DNA of 64,000 bases, taken from positions 3,201,445 to 3,265,444 of the forward strand of contig OX465286.1 in NCBI GenBank assembly GCA_949987705.1. The letters are read 5' to 3'. Positions 1-11,080 of this stretch are shown piece by piece (the first letter of the stretch is position 1; every line of letters begins with the position of its first letter). A program made the translations under genes and the position numbers. Below the pieces are notes generated by a model that saw nothing but the letters and a program-made list of their open reading frames with translations, made no database searches and was not told where the DNA came from. Source of the stretch: Thereva unica (lineage: Eukaryota; Arthropoda; Insecta; Diptera; Therevidae).

Positions 1-1340
1 TGGACCACACTCTGTCAGGTAGGGCAGGACCGATACCCTGCTATGACTGACTCCTCGGAGGTTTTCAGAAGCTTTAGGATGATCAAATCCTCAAAGCCCA
101 TCTTAGGCGAATGCGTTACTAAGGTCAGTGACTTATGTAAAGGCAAGAGCCTCCCAGCTGTGGGTATCCTGAGGAGATCCACAGCCCGCACCTGGTTGGC
201 TGAGGTAAAGCTAGTATGTCCAATTGGCTAGTATGGTGGCCAGCGCTAAGCAGGACGTACATATAATACCATAAAGTTAAGAAGGGTCCAAAGGACGGCA
301 GGTGCCGTCACAACATGTCAGATGAACACCCTTGATACCCTCTTACTACTTGTTCTGTTTCGGCCGTTTCACATCAAAAACCTGACCTCGTGCAGTGCCC
401 TCAGACTGAAGGAATCTGCAGCCTTGACCCCGAAATGCTCGGTAAAATCTTCCTGAAGTAGAGAAATCTCCGAAGCGGATGGTAGAATGTAGTGCATGGT
501 AATTGGGATCAACCCTCTGTCAAGCAAACCAAGTATGTTCCTATGTCAGTATGGCCTTTCTTGTCCGTACCCATTGTCTTTGAGTCTAAGGCGCTACTAG
601 AGGCTAGATACTTAGTGTGGAGGACCAGTGGAATAAGCCAGAGGAAGGTCCCTTGGTGTTGTAATAATGGTCCTGTGGATCATCTTGGTCACTTGAAAGG
701 AATTATTAAGGAAAAGCGAACGATTACCTGCCATGGAATACTGTAACTCCGCCGTCGTCTGGTCCTAAGTCCAGGGTGTGAAAGGAGGAGGGTGGTCGCC
801 GATTATCGAAGAGCCGACGAATCAGTTTATCGATACCGAACCGTCAAGAGGCAATAAAGTCGCGGAAATAGGAAAAGCGCCAGGAATCGATCAAGTAACC
901 GCCGAGATGATCTGCAAGACGTATTATGGACCCAGTTCCCATGGGAGATTGGAGACAGCCTGCCTGCAGTAAACGTGGATAACGCCTCTATACGAAAAAA
1001 AATAGATTGTCGCCCGTACAAAGGGCCTTTTCCTGAGCCTCTAGCCTTTCGCATCAAAAAAGGGAAGAAGAGGATTGCCGTCGGAAAATCTCCTGGGTTA
1101 GTCGGTGATTGATTGGTGAAGCTAGCAGCCAGTGTGGGACCACGTGAGTTCGCCCAATTATACACAGCGTGCCTGGAGAGGTTGGCCCAGCAATGTCAAT
1201 GTCGGCCTCTCTGAGGAAGACTATAAGATTATCCAAGACACTCGAGTGTCTCGAGTGCTTGAGATTAATCTGGACAATCTTCCTCCGCTGAGTTCTCTAG
1301 TGCAGTCTATAATAACGTTTCTTCCAGCAGGTAGCTTTCT
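1..1340 (+). mobile_element. Decayed R1/jockey-group LINE pieces (reverse transcriptase N-terminal part)
   Basis: Two separate reverse-transcriptase-like stretches are visible. At 871-912 the reading is GKAPGIDQVTAEMI, which matches the conserved KAPG-D-V-AE motif near the start of LINE reverse transcriptases. At 1090-1215 there is a second KSPG-like motif, followed after a stop by VKLAASVGPREFAQLYTACL, which resembles the helix after that motif in R1-like elements. Two KAPG-type motifs within about 230 bases suggest two overlapping or nested copies. The reading is broken by several stops and frame changes, so nothing here is functional. The part before 860 has ORF-like stretches but no motif I can name. 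In intact elements this enzyme copies element RNA into a nicked chromosomal target. Assignment to R1 rather than another I/jockey-group clade is inference. Confidence 0.6.
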
Positions 1341-2858
1341 TTCCCAATCTGGTGAAGCTCGTCCTTGCACACCTGGAATATTTTTACCTTGGCGTGCCAG
1401 ATGCCTAATGTTAGCCCAATTAATTGCAAGATCGCCATCACCGATCTTACAAAACAATCACGTCTCGTGATATTTAAATGAAGAAAACCATACAAGAACT
1501 TTTTTGCTGAAATTTTGCGTGTTTTAATTAAATAATCGATGATCGATAGTAATATGAAAATGAGCTACCGCCTTATCGGATTGAATGGCACCCTCTCTCC
1601 CTCCTAAAAATGCACATAGGTGCAAATATGAATGAAAGACCAGCAACAACAAACTATAACCTGCTCTCTAAATCGTATCGGAATTTATTGCTGCAATTAG
1701 CCTGAGTTGGTGTCGCAATTATGGTCTGTCTCGTTACGTTTCCACCAAAGTGATACCGAAAAATCCACCTGATCGCTCGACTCGGGCCAATGCGTAAACA
1801 CGCGTTCCTCGCGATACCTTTAAGAACCAGTTTTCTCAATTTTATGAAGTTGTTGATTTGAGGAGATTTTTATGGGTCACCGCTGAGCTGTGTTCTTTTA
1901 TTTTCTTCTTCTTCTCTTGCGCATAATTTTGTCCATTGCGCACACACGAAAAATCGCATTCGGCTTGTTTTGTTCTGCTGCGATCGATGATCGCATGGAT
2001 ACCTCATTCAGTATTGTCCACGAAGGCGAAGGATTGTCACCACATGGCCCGCAATCTCAAGATCTCCTTCTCGTGTTTATTGGGTTTCTTTTATTATTTT
2101 CGGCTTGATCTCGCACAAGGATCCCGGATCCCTTGGCATTCCTGCGATCAGTTCGGGTGGCTGGTCACCTTCAATCCAACAAGACACACCTTTAGCCATT
2201 CTGTCACCGTACGTCAGTCAATCTTGTTGCAGGATTCCCACTTCATGCCGTCTGGTCTCCTTCAGTAGTTGCACCACAAACAACCAACAGAGGATCATCC
2301 TCATCATCATCCACATCATCAGCCAGCCCGGCCAGAAAGATATAGGGAGAGGGAGAGAGGACTAGTTGGTGGTTGGTTTATGTTGTTGCTGTTCTTGCCG
2401 TTGTCCAATCTATGTTCGTTTGTCTCATGTGATAATATCCTATCGGATCTGCGCCTTTGATACTGCTGTGGCTCTTATATCAATGTCCAATTTTTTTTGT
2501 CACCATTTCTCAGTTGCGCTGTCAATTGCCATGTTCAACACTTTTTTATTTCTGCATTCATTTTACGTTTTTTTCTCGTTTCGTTTTGTTGGTCCGGTTT
2601 CTCTCTATCTCTTCCTCATGTCGCGGGGATAGTATTCTCGCGAAATTTATTATTATTTTTTATTCGCGTTTATTTCGTTGTAATTAATGTAAATTATATG
2701 CAAGCGCTGAAATGTTCCACCGTTTCGTTTGCTCGTTCTGTTAATTGTCAACTAATTAAATTTTTATACTTCTTTGCGTCCATTTTTCAACTCGGCACTC
2801 ATCCTGGGATTTTTGTATTAGATAAAAATGCTTCAATTAATTTCAGTGATTTCCATCA
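1341..2858. other. Unassigned AT-rich DNA, no gene seen
   Basis: Part of 1341-1880 may be further LINE debris, but no motif is readable. From about 1880 to 2700 the plus strand is rich in T and pyrimidine runs, which creates long hydrophobic ORFs such as 2497-3090 by composition alone. No RNA gene, inverted repeat or splice-bounded exon stands out. Confidence 0.5.
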
Positions 2859-2984
2859 GTTTGAAGTCCTCATCGGTAGTCCTAATAAGCCACCTTGCCG
2901 GCTTAACCTTTCAATAATAGGGTACCTAAGTTCCGCTAAGATAGCATCTTCACCTCGGACAAAGATGTGTAGGTCACCTTGTAT
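2859..2984 (-). mobile_element. Possible LINE reverse-transcriptase palm fragment
   Basis: On the minus strand an open stretch of about 42 codons reads GDLHIFVRGEDAIL, then continues with a charged and hydrophobic helix and RQGGLLGLP before a stop. The spacing resembles the LINE segment after the catalytic Y-ADD motif, where an 'L-VRG' strand is followed by a helix and a 'GL-VNP' turn. The catalytic aspartates themselves are not recognisable. It sits beside a plus-strand jockey-like 3' end at 2996. Chance resemblance is possible, so the call is weak. Confidence 0.3.
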
Positions 2985-2995
2985 TGCCTACTGTC

Positions 2996-3145
2996 ACCCA
3001 ATAGCTCAAACGCGAGGCTCACTGCCTCCTCCTCATGCAGGCACAGACTCTCGTCCACCTATCCTATTCTTTTTCTATCCTTCTCGTTAAGCTTGCTACT
3101 AGACATTGCACCATGAGACGTCGTAGTACAAGGGTCTCACCTAAG
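2996..3145 (+). mobile_element. Jockey-like LINE 3' end, degraded copy
   Basis: This interval shares the ending of the jockey-like 3' ends at 25060-25440 and 45190-45490: a proline-rich stretch, then a segment like 'cctattctttttctatcc', then a pattern ending GCACCATGA and TAGTACAAGGGT. The diagnostic LWNNL block is not preserved, so only the distal part of ORF2 and the start of the 3' untranslated region are present. It is recognised by comparison with sister copies in this window, not by its protein. Confidence 0.5.
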
Positions 3146-3309
3146 ACCTTCATATAAAAAAAAGGACTCCAGGCCAAGCCAAGTCCTCAGCACAAGAGTG
3201 GGTGCTTTGGTCTTAATGTAGGCAGTACCAGTGTGGACAGCGACTTTGGACAGAATAGGTAACGAGAGGAAATTAAACTCTGCTATCCGCTAAGTGCCCT
3301 TTGAACATG

Positions 3310-3790
3310 TTGTATATATCGTATACGTCCGATGAAGTAGTATGCCTCACAGCAGGAATCACCCCCGTTGACATTCTGACAATCGAGAGTAAGAGCTTGT
3401 ATGACTCGCGAAGCGTGAGGGGGCCCAAGGCTTTTCGACTGGTTCTGGCTGGTCCATCGCAGCGTCGCAGAAGAGGTGGGACAAGGCTGATATAGGCCGA
3501 TGGTCCGATACGATCATTCAAAATGAAAAGCAGTGGGTTAATTTGATCAAGTGAGTTACTACCACGCACACATCCTGAATGGGCCTGAAGGTTATAGGGC
3601 ACACCTTAATCGTTTCGGGTTGGACGATTCACCGTTCAACCCAGAATGTCCGGATGATAAAGGCATGGACTTTTGCAACTAACATCGAAAAACGCCCTGG
3701 ACCAGATGATGAGGTCGAAGGACGTGTGGAGAATGGTGGAAGTAATGCTGAAGGCAGCTCTTCAGAACCTTAAGCAATGCGAGGCTGAAA
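3310..3790 (+). mobile_element. R1-like LINE ORF2 C-terminus with zinc-knuckle region, broken
   Basis: Reading from 3322 gives YTSDEVVCLTAGITPVDIL. This matches the R1-group segment that usually reads like 'YRT-S-EA--VIAG--PIDLL' just after the reverse-transcriptase domain. After stops, a second frame at about 3604-3672 reads HLNRFGLDDSPFNPECPDD. That corresponds to the 'YLHRF---DSP-CP-C' start of the R1 C-terminal CCHC region, a probable nucleic-acid-binding module. At least two frame changes and several stops separate the pieces. A second copy with the same two landmarks lies at 10770-11080. The C-terminal histidine and cysteine pair is not clearly kept. Confidence 0.7.
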
Positions 3791-3984
3791 GACACAGCGA
3801 AAGGCAAATAAATGCTACTGATCCAGCCTCCTAATGCAATGTCGTAAATCGCGGAGAGAATGTAGGATATGAAGGAGGTTAGAGGGTCCACCTTTGGACC
3901 CATGAACGGGAACTTATGTAGCCAGGAATGGGGTAGAGAGAATCATCGGTGACCTTTCTCGTCAAAAAAACAGCGACGGCAGAA

Positions 3985-4135
3985 ACAGCTTATGCCGGCC
4001 TGGACTCAAAACTCATGAAGAATCTGTGAAACGGGCAATTATCTTGGTGCTCGTTCGATTGCCTAGGTCAAGCAGTATGGGACGTTGTTAGTGCTTAGTT
4101 GGGTGACCACTTTGTAAACGTGATCGATATGGGTG
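3985..4135 (+). mobile_element. 5S-rRNA-derived SINE, copy 1
   Basis: Bases 4048-4116 resemble the middle and 3' half of insect 5S rRNA. GCTCGTTCGATTGCC matches the 'GGTTCTCGTCCGATCACC' region, GGTCAAGCAGTATGG matches the internal box A region, and GTTAGTGCTTAGTTGGGTGACC matches the box C region. It is too diverged to be a working 5S gene and has no tandem neighbours. Four related copies lie at 7480, 10339, 36930 and 50710, and two end in a shared tail like CACTCGC followed by T- or A-rich sequence. This fits a SINE using a 5S-type pol III promoter. Confidence 0.7.
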
Positions 4136-7100
4136 CATTATAGATGCTCATGCCTGTTAATGGAGCATGCATACGTATATTTATAGATTTCCATGCTGGT
4201 AGGGGGAGCGGGTGGCAGGAGAATTTGTTTGTAATTCGTGCTAGTCTCGGCTATGTATATATGCTTTTCTAAATCACGTAAATTATTTTTACTCGGGAAG
4301 GCTTGGTGAGATAGCAATCTCACAACTTTTTTTGGGTCTTCGATTTCGCAAGGTCGATATCCTCATTAGCCTCTGAGCCAGAAAAACGCGAAACTAACTA
4401 AGCAACAATTCTCAAAGCGTGAACCCTTTAAGAGAGAGCCTTTATCCCTTTACCTAAGGAATTTTTCATTGACCTAATCGAACGGGCAAAAAACGCGTTA
4501 AAAATATAAAAATAAAGAAACCAAAAAAGGAAAAATAAAAACAATGATAAAACTCACATGAAGAAGTGCACAACACACAGAATGGAATCTTGAAAATTCC
4601 TAAACACAGGTAATGCATGTCAAAATATGATATATTCAGACTGGATTTAATTTACCCCCAACTAAGAATAAAACTCGCATATCTTTCTCCTTGGGCTTGT
4701 ACGACTTTAATATACACTTCCATTCCCAGTATACGTGCACGTCCAGGTATAGAGGGGGGGCCCATCATATATAGGAGATGAGAATGATCGTCGCCCTCTA
4801 TCTTGTTCTACTGATGGTGTTTAGAGCTATACGGTGTTGTTCTTGTTCCTTTTGTTATATACATATATTTGTATATATAGAAATTTTATGTGTTTTTATA
4901 TTGTCAGATACTATACTATATCTATGTAAATTTATATATTCAGTTGGATGAGTAATTATTGGACAGGCTGTAACTCTCAACGTATGGCGATTTTTGGTAT
5001 GATCATTTCTAACTGATAAAGGATAATCTTAGAGAGTATTCCTTTCTAAAAACAACAACAAAGCCATAGAGGATCGTGCTTTATACTATATGTATATACG
5101 TGTGTGTATGCATAATAGAAGACATGATCGGTGATCGTGTACTTAAGTATACTGCGCGCGGTTTGATATGTTATAATAATAACAAAGCCCTTTCGAACAA
5201 CGAACAATATATAGTGAATAATAAATGATTAACGCAACGCAGCACAGCACAAATTACAACAACAGCAGAAGCAGCAAAAAATGAAAACAGAAAACCGAGA
5301 GATAAAGAAGGTAAAATGCCGAGCAATGAATAACAAAAATCACTTAATATCAACAACAACGGGTTTATTTCATAATTATACAGGTTAGGGCATCTCTTTG
5401 TGGTTAGCATTCTATAACAGCAGCAGCTAAAAATATGATCGACTATATAGATGGATCTATATAGTATATAGCGTATACATATGTTCAAGCAAAAGATTAC
5501 ACTGGATCGTCTCTTGGTTGTTCGTCTGTTGCATTTAGTGCACCAATGGACATATATGAATATATGTAGCATGCGCGCGCGGTAGTGCAGTGATCTTCTT
5601 TTAGACAGAACACGTATATGCGTAATACACGGCCGTAATCATAACTTTTGCAGGAGTAAAGGAAGAGAAGACAATATATATATATTAAAAACAAAAAGAA
5701 TTATGAAAAGATAAAGGGAGAAAATGACCCAGCGCGATCGGCCACATAATAACAATAAACATAAAACAAAAATTTTAATCTTCACGTTAGGCTGAAGATA
5801 TTCTCTGCTCCTGCTGATGCTGTGTTGTTGGCTGGCTAGGCTGGATTGCTGGACGCTCTGCTGCTGTCTTTGGTATACAGCGCAAGGAATGTGCAAAGGA
5901 AGTGAATTTATTCCAGTAAGAATCATTTATTACCCCACACCATCAGGCATCTTCCCAGAATGAGTACTGAGGACGACTTGCTTGGATATTTAACTTCAGA
6001 GTTCATATACGGTGACTAGCTTAAAGAAATCTCTTATACATTACTTCCTTGTTGGGTGTATATCCAACTAAATATTTTTTTGTTCTTATAAGTGTAGATC
6101 AGTGATCTTCCTTCTTCCTGTCCATCAATCCCTTGATCTGTCGTGCTGATCTTCGAATAGATTTCAATATGCAACGATTGCGATCCATATCAAAAATTTT
6201 GATATGGATATTTTTGCCCACACTATAAAGTCAACAAACTAAACTTTAAGAGTAAATAAAAAAAAAACAAAAAAAAAAATAAATAAATTCCATGCACCTG
6301 TATAAGTGGAAGGTGAAGTGGCACACGATCGATCTAATTTGAACAGAGCAGGTGGCATAATTGCGTATACGGCAGTAGCAGGGGCCGCAACAGCAGAAGC
6401 AGTAGTGCCAGCAGCAGCACACTTTTTTTGGTATATTTTGTTGTTGTTGCTGTTGTTGTAGGTTGCGCGGTGTAGCTTTGCCGAACTCCCAGAGGCCCAC
6501 GACTCTACTCCGCAAGGTAACCCTCGACTCATGCGCCTTCAGATAGTTTCCTGCCTCTTAGGAGTTTTCTTTTTATTATTATATTCAATGATCTCTCTCG
6601 GCCCTGTTTTATTTTTTTCTTCGTTTGCGAGAAAGATCAGCTTAAATCGTTGTTCCTCTTTCACGTACCGCACATTCTCAAAGCACCGGCGCACCGTGTG
6701 GCTTACCTGGATATATACCTGGAAGATGTGTCGCTGATGTTTATTTTGTTTTTGATTTCGTTCGTGTATTTTTTTTATTTCTGTTGTTTATATGTATGTT
6801 TGGTTGGGTTATGTGTTCTTGTTTTTATTTTCTTCACCTTACCGGGGATCCGCACTTCCTTCCTCATTTCTTCATGAGAATCGCATTTGATAATTGCATA
6901 ATCCACAAACTTTGTAAACACGGTTTTATGATAAGACTTGTCGTTTAAGAGATATTTGCAAAATCACCTTTCGACCTTGAATGGAAATATTTCCTCCCTA
7001 TCGATCGCGTGGCAGACTCGACGTTTTAGTCACTGACTTCTTCGAGGGAGCGTCTTTAGCCTATTGTGCCACCCTCGTCAAAAGAAAACCTTTGAGGGTA

Positions 7101-7479
7101 ATTCTTTCGATATAGCCTACAATTGATTAAGGATTCACAACCCCAATCTCTCTGGGAGTAGAGAAGCCGCGATCGCTATAGCCTCACCTCAATCGCAACG
7201 TCCTCGCCAGAGCTTCTTTACTACTAGGCGGAACGAAAGGAAGTTCAGTAGGGCTCTCATAGCCCTAGTCGGACAGCGGCAGCGGCTTTTATCTTCCATT
7301 TATACCTGGAGAGGCCTTCGATAGCTTAATCACGGCACCCCTTTTTGGTCTTGATCCATCATGCATGTGAGTTTATCAAATTATCCCTAATCTTGGACCT
7401 TACGCAGAGTGAACTAGAATGGTATTTATGATAGAATTACAATTAAGGATTAACTTCGTTGATGTATATGGCCTGGCCT
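4136..7479. other. AT-rich non-coding DNA with trinucleotide clusters
   Basis: No gene is seen. The stretch holds TATATA tracts (about 4850-4940 and 5440-5480), CAA/CAG clusters near 5240-5275, CTG-rich sequence near 5805-5870, and a CAGCAG/GTTGTT cluster at 6375-6465. The last cluster generates serine-, alanine- and glutamine-rich ORFs on the minus strand that are compositional. A sequence at 7020-7330 with higher GC may be old transposon DNA, but no protein motif can be read in it. Confidence 0.5.
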
Positions 7480-7575
7480 TTGATCTCGGCTCAATTAAGA
7501 GGTGAAGCAGCATTGGACGTGACCAGTACTTAGCTGGAGGACCGTATTGGTAAAACAACACTCGCGTTAAAAAAT
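7480..7575 (+). mobile_element. 5S-rRNA-derived SINE, copy 2
   Basis: The interval contains GGTGAAGCAGCATTGGACGT and then CAGTACTTAGCTGGAGGACC, in the order and spacing of the 5S rRNA box A and box C regions. The upstream 'GGTTCTCG' part is degraded to CTCGGCTCAATT. It is followed by AACACTCGCGTT, the tail start also seen in copy 4 at 37045-37056. The copy is unlikely to be transcribed as 5S rRNA. Confidence 0.7.
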
Positions 7576-7885
7576 ATAAAGCTTCACGGCAAAATTCCGA
7601 CTCCGTTTTCCACTGGAGATCGTCGAGTAGCAATGATTCTTCCTTTAGGATTGAGGGTGGGGGGTATGTTTTCCCTATGGCGGTGCGCGAATGAGGCAAG
7701 GCGTTATATGCCATGCGTGGGCCTTATAGGGCAATCGACATGTGGCCCAAATGAGAAAGTGAGTCTAGACTTATAGGCGTCGTATCGAATGGTCACAGGA
7801 CGAATGGGTAGCTATCGTCCAGAAGCCATGATCTAGAAATTTCTATCCTCGTTGAGTTAAGAGTTCTCAATACATTTAGTACGAT

Positions 7886-8046
7886 CAGGGCCGGCGTTTG
7901 GCTTTTTTGCGCCGGTGCAGTATGCCATATTGCGCCCCCATCAGCTGATCAGTTCATTATGAAAATGAAGACATGGAACACTTTTTTCAAGAACTGCGCC
8001 CGGTGCAAATACACCAATTGCACCTATGAAAGCGCTGCTCCTGAGT
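7886..8046. mobile_element. hAT-like non-autonomous repeat, copy 1
   Basis: The left end CAGGGCCGGCG is typical of termini of hAT-like non-autonomous elements in insects. The interior GCGCCGGTGCAGTATGCCAT and a later CACCTATGAAAGCGCTGCTC are repeated, diverged, at 35207-35430 in the same order. The right end carries an approximate inverted version of the left (CAGGAGCAGCGC on the minus strand). Target-site duplications could not be fixed by eye, so the superfamily is tentative. Confidence 0.45.
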
Positions 8047-10338
8047 ACGATAAAAATTATGAGGTACAATGTCCTTATCGATATAAAAAAAGGGGATGAA
8101 AACAATAAATATAGAAGAAAACACACTGGATCTCGCCTCTATCTCTAATCAACCTACATTGAAGTCTTCAACCCTACACTCAACACCATATGACAACAAT
8201 ATACCATCCACAGCTATTTCCTACTTGGTGCCGTTTCTATATAAAAGGGCGCAGCTACCAATTTGTGCATATTAAATTAATGAGCCCCCATCATCACCAT
8301 TGGGGAAAGATAAACGGAAAGACCCTACCATAGTTGTAGCAAAATCATAATCACGAGACTCAGTTCTATCCCTCCTCCTGCCTCCTTCTCTCTCTATCTA
8401 TCTATATAGCTATCTATCTGTCTCCCTGTCTTTTTTCTAGAATCCTCAAAAGCACAGTTATATTATATGTTAAACGTTTTTAAAGGACCCAGTATGGCAG
8501 TTAATTGACATGTTAGCATGACTCGAAATTATCCGAGCGAATATTCAAGTTCTGCCATCCGTTAAACAGGTGTGTGCATGACATCTTCTATCTATAATCG
8601 CTCGCCTCCCTTCTGTCCTCTCAATGAGCCTCATAACCGCAACAAAACTTTGCGCTTATTTATTTTTGCATACACATATATATATGTATACGTGTATTTT
8701 TTTAATGATGACATTTAGTTTGAATTTAACAAAAAAATTGTTTTTTAACCTTAAAACTTAAACAGGCGGAAAAAAGTTTTTTTTACTGTGCACGGGAATC
8801 CCCCCTTACATGGCATGCACCATCACCACCATCTGGCGGCCTGTGCTGGGGCTTTATTTTGTGGCTTTTCTCTTGGTGGATACTCTGTTACTACTATCCA
8901 TAGATGTCAGTCAGGCAGGAGTCGCGTACTCGAAACACGAGACTTGAATTGGTTCGGCAGGGTTGTGCGGGAGCTTGAATGACAGCGAAAAACTAGGGTG
9001 GGGGCGGAAGGTGTGTGCTGTTCTTGTTTTTGGTGGAGGACGGGGTGGAAGGCCGAACGAGAGCGACAGAGAGAGAGTATCGGGTGGTTTTAGCAGTTTA
9101 GGGTAAAAAAAACTGAACACTCAACTCTCACTCCAATTTTCCCTATGCTTTTTCGCATTTAATGACGTTTTTCCGCCGGTAATCACCATAAAAACAGGAT
9201 ACCAGAGAGGAGTAGTTATCCTTGGATCAGTTACATCTTCCGCGAGTGTACAGTTATCCCACAAGTCACCCCTTATCTCAGGAGTACGAAGGAGCAAAAA
9301 AATATACATATACTGGGTGTCACTACCACTTCTTGCCTTCGAGGGGCATATTTAGTGCATTTGCTTGGAAATAATGCATAGGAGCTACTAGTGCTCCCTG
9401 TAGTGGTAGGGGTAGCGCGAGGATGTTTGTTGGGAAATTGGACAGCGGCAGGTGGGGGTGTTGTGCAAATCTGTATCCATATTTATTTATATTTTTTTCT
9501 TCTTCTTGTACACTGTGTACGATTCGGTTTGACAGTAACTAAGCCTTACTAGAAAAAACACCGCTATGCACAGATTTTTAGCGCGCGGCTTGACTAAATC
9601 CTTTACCCAACAGTTTTGGAGACTGTGTAAAAAACTGAAACGAGCAAAAATCCACCTTAAGTGAGTGAAATTATAACAAAGTAGTGCGATGCTGCGGTGT
9701 GCCGCACAAGGGGGTGAGGTGGATATAGGGTAAATGATATATATGGGGCTCACCTTTAGGAGCAAGTGAGACTATCCAGGCGTGTCTGAAGGGATGCCAA
9801 CGAACATCCAAGTCCGCAACCTAAACCTGTTATCCTTAGAAATTGTGTTTTTTGTTGTTGCTCGATGTATACACCATTTCTGGCATACAGATAATACATA
9901 TATGTATATACATATATATCTTAGATACATCCGTTTTGTATATTGACTTTGTGGTGTAAGTAATAAAATAAAAAATGAGTCTTACTTCACAGTACTCGGG
10001 GAGAATATGGTTGTGGATTAGAGACGATTAAGGGTGATTTCCACGATTTCTTTCTTCTTCCTTTTTTATTTTTTTTATCCTCTTTTAATAGCAACATCCA
10101 TTACTCTTCGTAAGAACAGTAATGAGATTTTCTTTACATAGAAAAGTAAGTGGGGACGGGGGAAAAACAAGTACAGAAAGAATCATTTAGTAGAGAATAA
10201 AAAAAAACTTATTGAAGAAATATATATTCTTCTTCTTCCTTCTCCTTGCTATAGTCCATTATCAACCTTAACCTTCTTAGCCCTCTTTAACCTTTTCATT
10301 ATTGTTCAGCATTTTCAATTGCTTTTTCGTCCTTTTTC
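8047..10338. other. Non-coding DNA with microsatellites
   Basis: No gene is seen. The features are a CTAT/TCTC tract at about 8385-8425, a short CATCACCACCAT run near 8820, T-rich and A-rich stretches, and TATATG repeats near 9895-9920. The stretch 8911-9120 is purine-rich on the plus strand and yields a serine- and proline-rich ORF on the minus strand by composition. Confidence 0.5.
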
Positions 10339-10440
10339 TAAACGGTCCCCCCACTAAGTACTAACAACTTTCAATGCTGCTGGACTTCCGTGATCGAACG
10401 ATAACAGGTCTATTCCGTATGCTAAATGGTACCCTTTACG
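10339..10440 (-). mobile_element. 5S-rRNA-derived SINE, copy 3 (reverse strand)
   Basis: Read on the minus strand, this interval gives ATCGTTCGATCACGGAAGTC, then CAGCAGCATTG, then GTTAGTACTTAGTGGGGGGA and CCGTTTAG. These are the 5S rRNA 'TCGTCCGATCACCGAA', box A and box C segments in the right order. It is among the best-preserved copies in the box C part. It is the only one of the five in the reverse orientation, which argues for dispersal and against a remnant 5S tandem array. Confidence 0.72.
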
Positions 10441-10769
10441 GCATGAAATATCAGTCACGAAGGAGAGGTACGGTAATAGCTACACAAATGGTACTCATAG
10501 ACGTATCCCAATAAGAAAGGTCCTAAAAAGGTCGACGCGGTCGTTTTAAAGCGGTCAGAGTAGCCCAATTCGAATTCCGGAAGCCTTGGGGACCCGGACG
10601 AGGAGGCGCAAGGCAAAAAAGAGATAAAAACGGCCCGAAAGAGGGAAGGTGCAGCTGGTCTCTGGGAGAGAGTCTATCTAGACTAAAGTAGAGAAGAAGA
10701 AAACGTTGAAGGAGTGGAAAAGCAGGGAAAACGCTACCAGGAAAAAGCAAAAAAACACAAAAAAGGTGC

Positions 10770-11080
10770 CCTTGCTGTGCATACTGTATTACGTCCGAGG
10801 AAACAGCATACCTCCACGAAGGAATGACCCCCTTGATATTGTGGCGGCTGAGAGTGACAGCTTGTGCGAAAGACGGGAGCCCAAGGCATTGCGACGGATT
10901 CTGGCGCCCGGTCAGTCCATCGCAGCATGGGAGGGGAGGTCGGACTAGTCAACTTAGCGCCGCCGGAAATGAGGGAAAATGGGGAAGTGAGTTACTACCT
11001 CACGCAGTTCCTGAGTGGGCATAGATGTTAGGGGGCATACATTCATCGGTTCAAATTAGACGATTCACCGTGCTGACTAA
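10770..11080 (+). mobile_element. R1-like LINE ORF2 C-terminus, second copy
   Basis: The reading AYCITSEETAYLHEGMTPL at about 10778-10835 corresponds to the R1-group 'AYRT-S-EA--VIAG--PIDLL' block. After a one-base frame change it continues as DIVAAESDSLCERREPKALR. Further on, 10988-11029 reads VSYYLTQFLSGHRC and 11035-11070 reads AYIHRFKLDDSP, the linker and the start of the C-terminal zinc-knuckle region. Stops and frame changes make it a pseudogene. It ends where the cysteine motif should begin. It matches 3310-3790 in element and orientation, but the two diverge enough that they are separate insertions. Confidence 0.72.

Noticed and set aside
2497..3090. 197-codon plus-strand ORF
   Set aside because: Its first half is T-rich simple sequence and its end overlaps a LINE 3' end in a non-coding frame.
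6239..6532. Ser/Ala- or Gln/Cys-rich ORFs over a CAG/GTT cluster
   Set aside because: They are explained by trinucleotide repeats read in several frames.
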